Shown here: in pieces, positions 62,646-64,000 of the stretch
How the letters are laid out: each line of letters begins with the position of its first letter
Position numbering within the stretch: position 1 is the first letter of the stretch
Assembly: GCF_000771405.1 (NCBI RefSeq)
Contig: NZ_JDUI01000002.1
Span: forward strand, 209,731 to 273,730
Direction: 5' to 3'
Length of the DNA: 64,000 bases
Source of the DNA: Bifidobacterium pullorum DSM 20433
GTDB lineage: Bacteria; Actinomycetota; Actinomycetes; Actinomycetales; Bifidobacteriaceae
Notes under the pieces: generated by a model
What the model was told of the DNA's origin: nothing
Database searches by the model: none
The model's input: only the letters and a program-made list of their open reading frames with translations
Position numbers and translations under genes: made by a program

Positions 62646-64000
62646 TCACGCCTTCCTGCGACGCCACACCGTCAGACCGATGCCGGCGACGGCAGCGGCG
62701 ACGGCCACGGACAGCACCGCGGTGACGGCCGAACCGGACGAGGCCAGCGGCTTCTCATCCGCAGGCTTCTGGGCATCCGTATTCGGCTTGGACGTATCGT
62801 CCGGGCCACTGGGGGTTTCCTCCCCCTTCAGGGCCGCGGTCAGGGCGTCGACCCACTGGCCGACTTCGTCGGCGGTGTAGATCTTGCCGGTCAGACCGTC
62901 CACGGCGGCGTCGCGCGCGGTGCGCACGGTGTCGTCGTCATCGGCTTCCAGCGCCTTGTCCGCCTGCTCGATCAGCGACATGAGCTCGTCGATGTCGATA
63001 TCCAGCAGACCGGCCTCCAGCGTCGGATCGTAGGTGTTGCTGAAGCCCTCGTCGTAGTCGCCGCCGAGCACGGCCTTGTTGACCTCGTAGAGGTTCGCGG
63101 CGGCAGCCGCCGCGGCGCCCGCCTCATCGGCGTTCAGGGCCACACCCTCCGCGGAAGCCAGCGACATGCGTTCGATGTAGTGGTTCGCGGCGGCCTTGGC
63201 CTGATCCAGCGGCATGCCCTGGGATTCGGCGATGGCGGTCTTGGTCCACAGCAGGTTCGACGGCACGATGCGGGTCAGATCGTCCTCGTAGTCGCGGCCG
63301 TCACGGTCCAGCGCGTACACGAACATGCCGCCCAGATCGTGCTCGTTGACGTACGAGGCCACTTGGTAGAAGTTGCTCTCCTCGTACGGCTCCGTGGCGT
63401 CATACCAACGGTTGTTCATGTCGCCTTCCTCCGGGAAGGTCAGGCCGGGCACGAACTCGCTGCCGATGTGCGGGGCGTAGTCACCGAACGCGTCGTCGGT
63501 GCGCTCGGCGTTCGAGCCGTACTGCTGGTAGGCCACGTAGTCGAAGCAATCGGCCACGTTCCTGAACGGCGCCAGGTCGGACGCGTTGGTGTCGTACAGG
63601 AACATCGTGCCGTCCGGATCGTCCGACTTGGGGCCGATGTGCTTGGACAGGGCGCGGATCACGTTGTCGGACACGGCGACGTCGGCCTCGTCCGGATGCG
63701 TCTCCATGTCGATGTCCAGACCGTCCAGGCCGACCGAGGTCATGTACTCGTCGATCACCTGCAGGGCGTACTCGTCATAGTCGGCCTCGGTGGCCTCCTG
63801 CTCGGTCAGTCCCTTGGCTTCGATGAAGTCGCGGAACCCGTCGACGATGACTCCCGTATAGTCCACGCCGCGCACGAGCTTGATGCCACGCGAATGCAGA
63901 TACGGGGCGTAGTCGGACTTCAGCTTGTCGTAATACGGCTGGGCCAGCTCCTCCTGACCTGCCGGCACGTAACTGAACACGTTCACCACATCCACGCCAT
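62646..64000 (-). CDS. GH18 endo-beta-N-acetylglucosaminidase, cell-surface anchored; 5' end beyond window
   Basis: The last 451 residues of a GH18 enzyme similar to bifidobacterial EndoBI-type endoglycosidases, which release N-glycans from host glycoproteins by cutting the chitobiose core. The catalytic signature GLDGLDIDMETH is present; the acid/base Glu codon is at 63704-63702. Later barrel motifs YVAYQQYG and GGMFVYALDRDG are also visible. An Ala-rich helical stalk of about 120 residues is followed by a Pro/Thr/Lys linker, LASSG, a hydrophobic helix and RRRKA, so the enzyme is held at the cell surface. The start lies to the right of the window. It precedes the LacI-GH20-GH29 operon on the same strand. 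Confidence 0.88.
   Translation of the reverse strand, partial: GVDVVNVFSYVPAGQEELAQPYYDKLKSDYAPYLHSRGIKLVRGVDYTGVIVDGFRDFIEAKGLTEQEATEADYDEYALQVIDEYMTSVGLDGLDIDMETHPDEADVAVSDNVIRALSKHIGPKSDDPDGTMFLYDTNASDLAPFRNVADCFDYVAYQQYGSNAERTDDAFGDYAPHIGSEFVPGLTFPEEGDMNNRWYDATEPYEESNFYQVASYVNEHDLGGMFVYALDRDGRDYEDDLTRIVPSNLLWTKTAIAESQGMPLDQAKAAANHYIERMSLASAEGVALNADEAGAAAAAAANLYEVNKAVLGGDYDEGFSNTYDPTLEAGLLDIDIDELMSLIEQADKALEADDDDTVRTARDAAVDGLTGKIYTADEVGQWVDALTAALKGEETPSGPDDTSKPNTDAQKPADEKPLASSGSAVTAVLSVAVAAAVAGIGLTVWRRRKA

Overview
The window is high-GC (roughly 63-65%, by eye) actinobacterial chromosome. It is most likely Bifidobacterium, though the species cannot be fixed from sequence reading alone. Pointers are a bifidobacterial glycan locus (endo-beta-N-acetylglucosaminidase, GH20, GH29 and a LacI regulator), an aconitase remnant of a partial TCA cycle, a lysine/ornithine-type MurE beside D-aspartate ligase and aspartate racemase genes, the 24-residue ribosomal protein bL37, frequent GTG/TTG starts, and several leaderless promoters (TANNNT about 7 nt before the start codon).

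Layout. 1-4473: aconitase (cut by the window edge) and a CtpE-like P-type ATPase. 4614-9195: lipoprotein, TrmA-like RNA methyltransferase, DUF3159 and DUF3710 proteins, exonuclease III. 9409-10821: PepC. 11063-19392: oligopeptide ABC importer (two permeases, a fused double ATPase, two separately terminated binding proteins). 19712-25550: XerC, a small conserved protein, TyrA-PheA headed by a membrane protein, TypA. 25675-30821: MacB/FtsX-like ABC protein, then niacin transporter NiaP with its regulator NrtR and a palindromic operator. 30917-35951: ScpB-ScpA-ParA, XerD and the infC-rpmI-rplT operon. 36254-43359: AsnB, thiamine pyrophosphokinase, GAPDH, YbaK, IspH, aldose 1-epimerase. 43463-45403: bL37, an ECF sigma factor with a putative anti-sigma factor, an epsilon-like exonuclease. 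45548-49973: a peptidoglycan cassette (decayed murE, intact murE, D-Asp ligase, Asp racemase). 50042-57712: SMC, FolC, aminopeptidase P, Nudix. 57832-64000: GH29, GH20, LacI and the 3' part of a GH18 endoglycosidase.

How genes work together. The 45.5-50.0 kb cassette reads as a pathway that puts L-Lys/Orn into the stem peptide and D-Asp into the cross-bridge. The 57.8-64 kb locus would release and trim host N-glycans or related fucosylated glycans under one LacI repressor. ParA, ScpAB, XerD, XerC and SMC form a chromosome-maintenance set.

Most notable non-coding signals: a ~95-nt palindromic repeat family in three copies at two convergent gene ends, one copy supplying the last codons of smc; a 17-bp hairpin before murE whose arm can also pair with the murE start codon; a perfect NrtR-type palindrome; and a lac-operator-like site before the epimerase gene.
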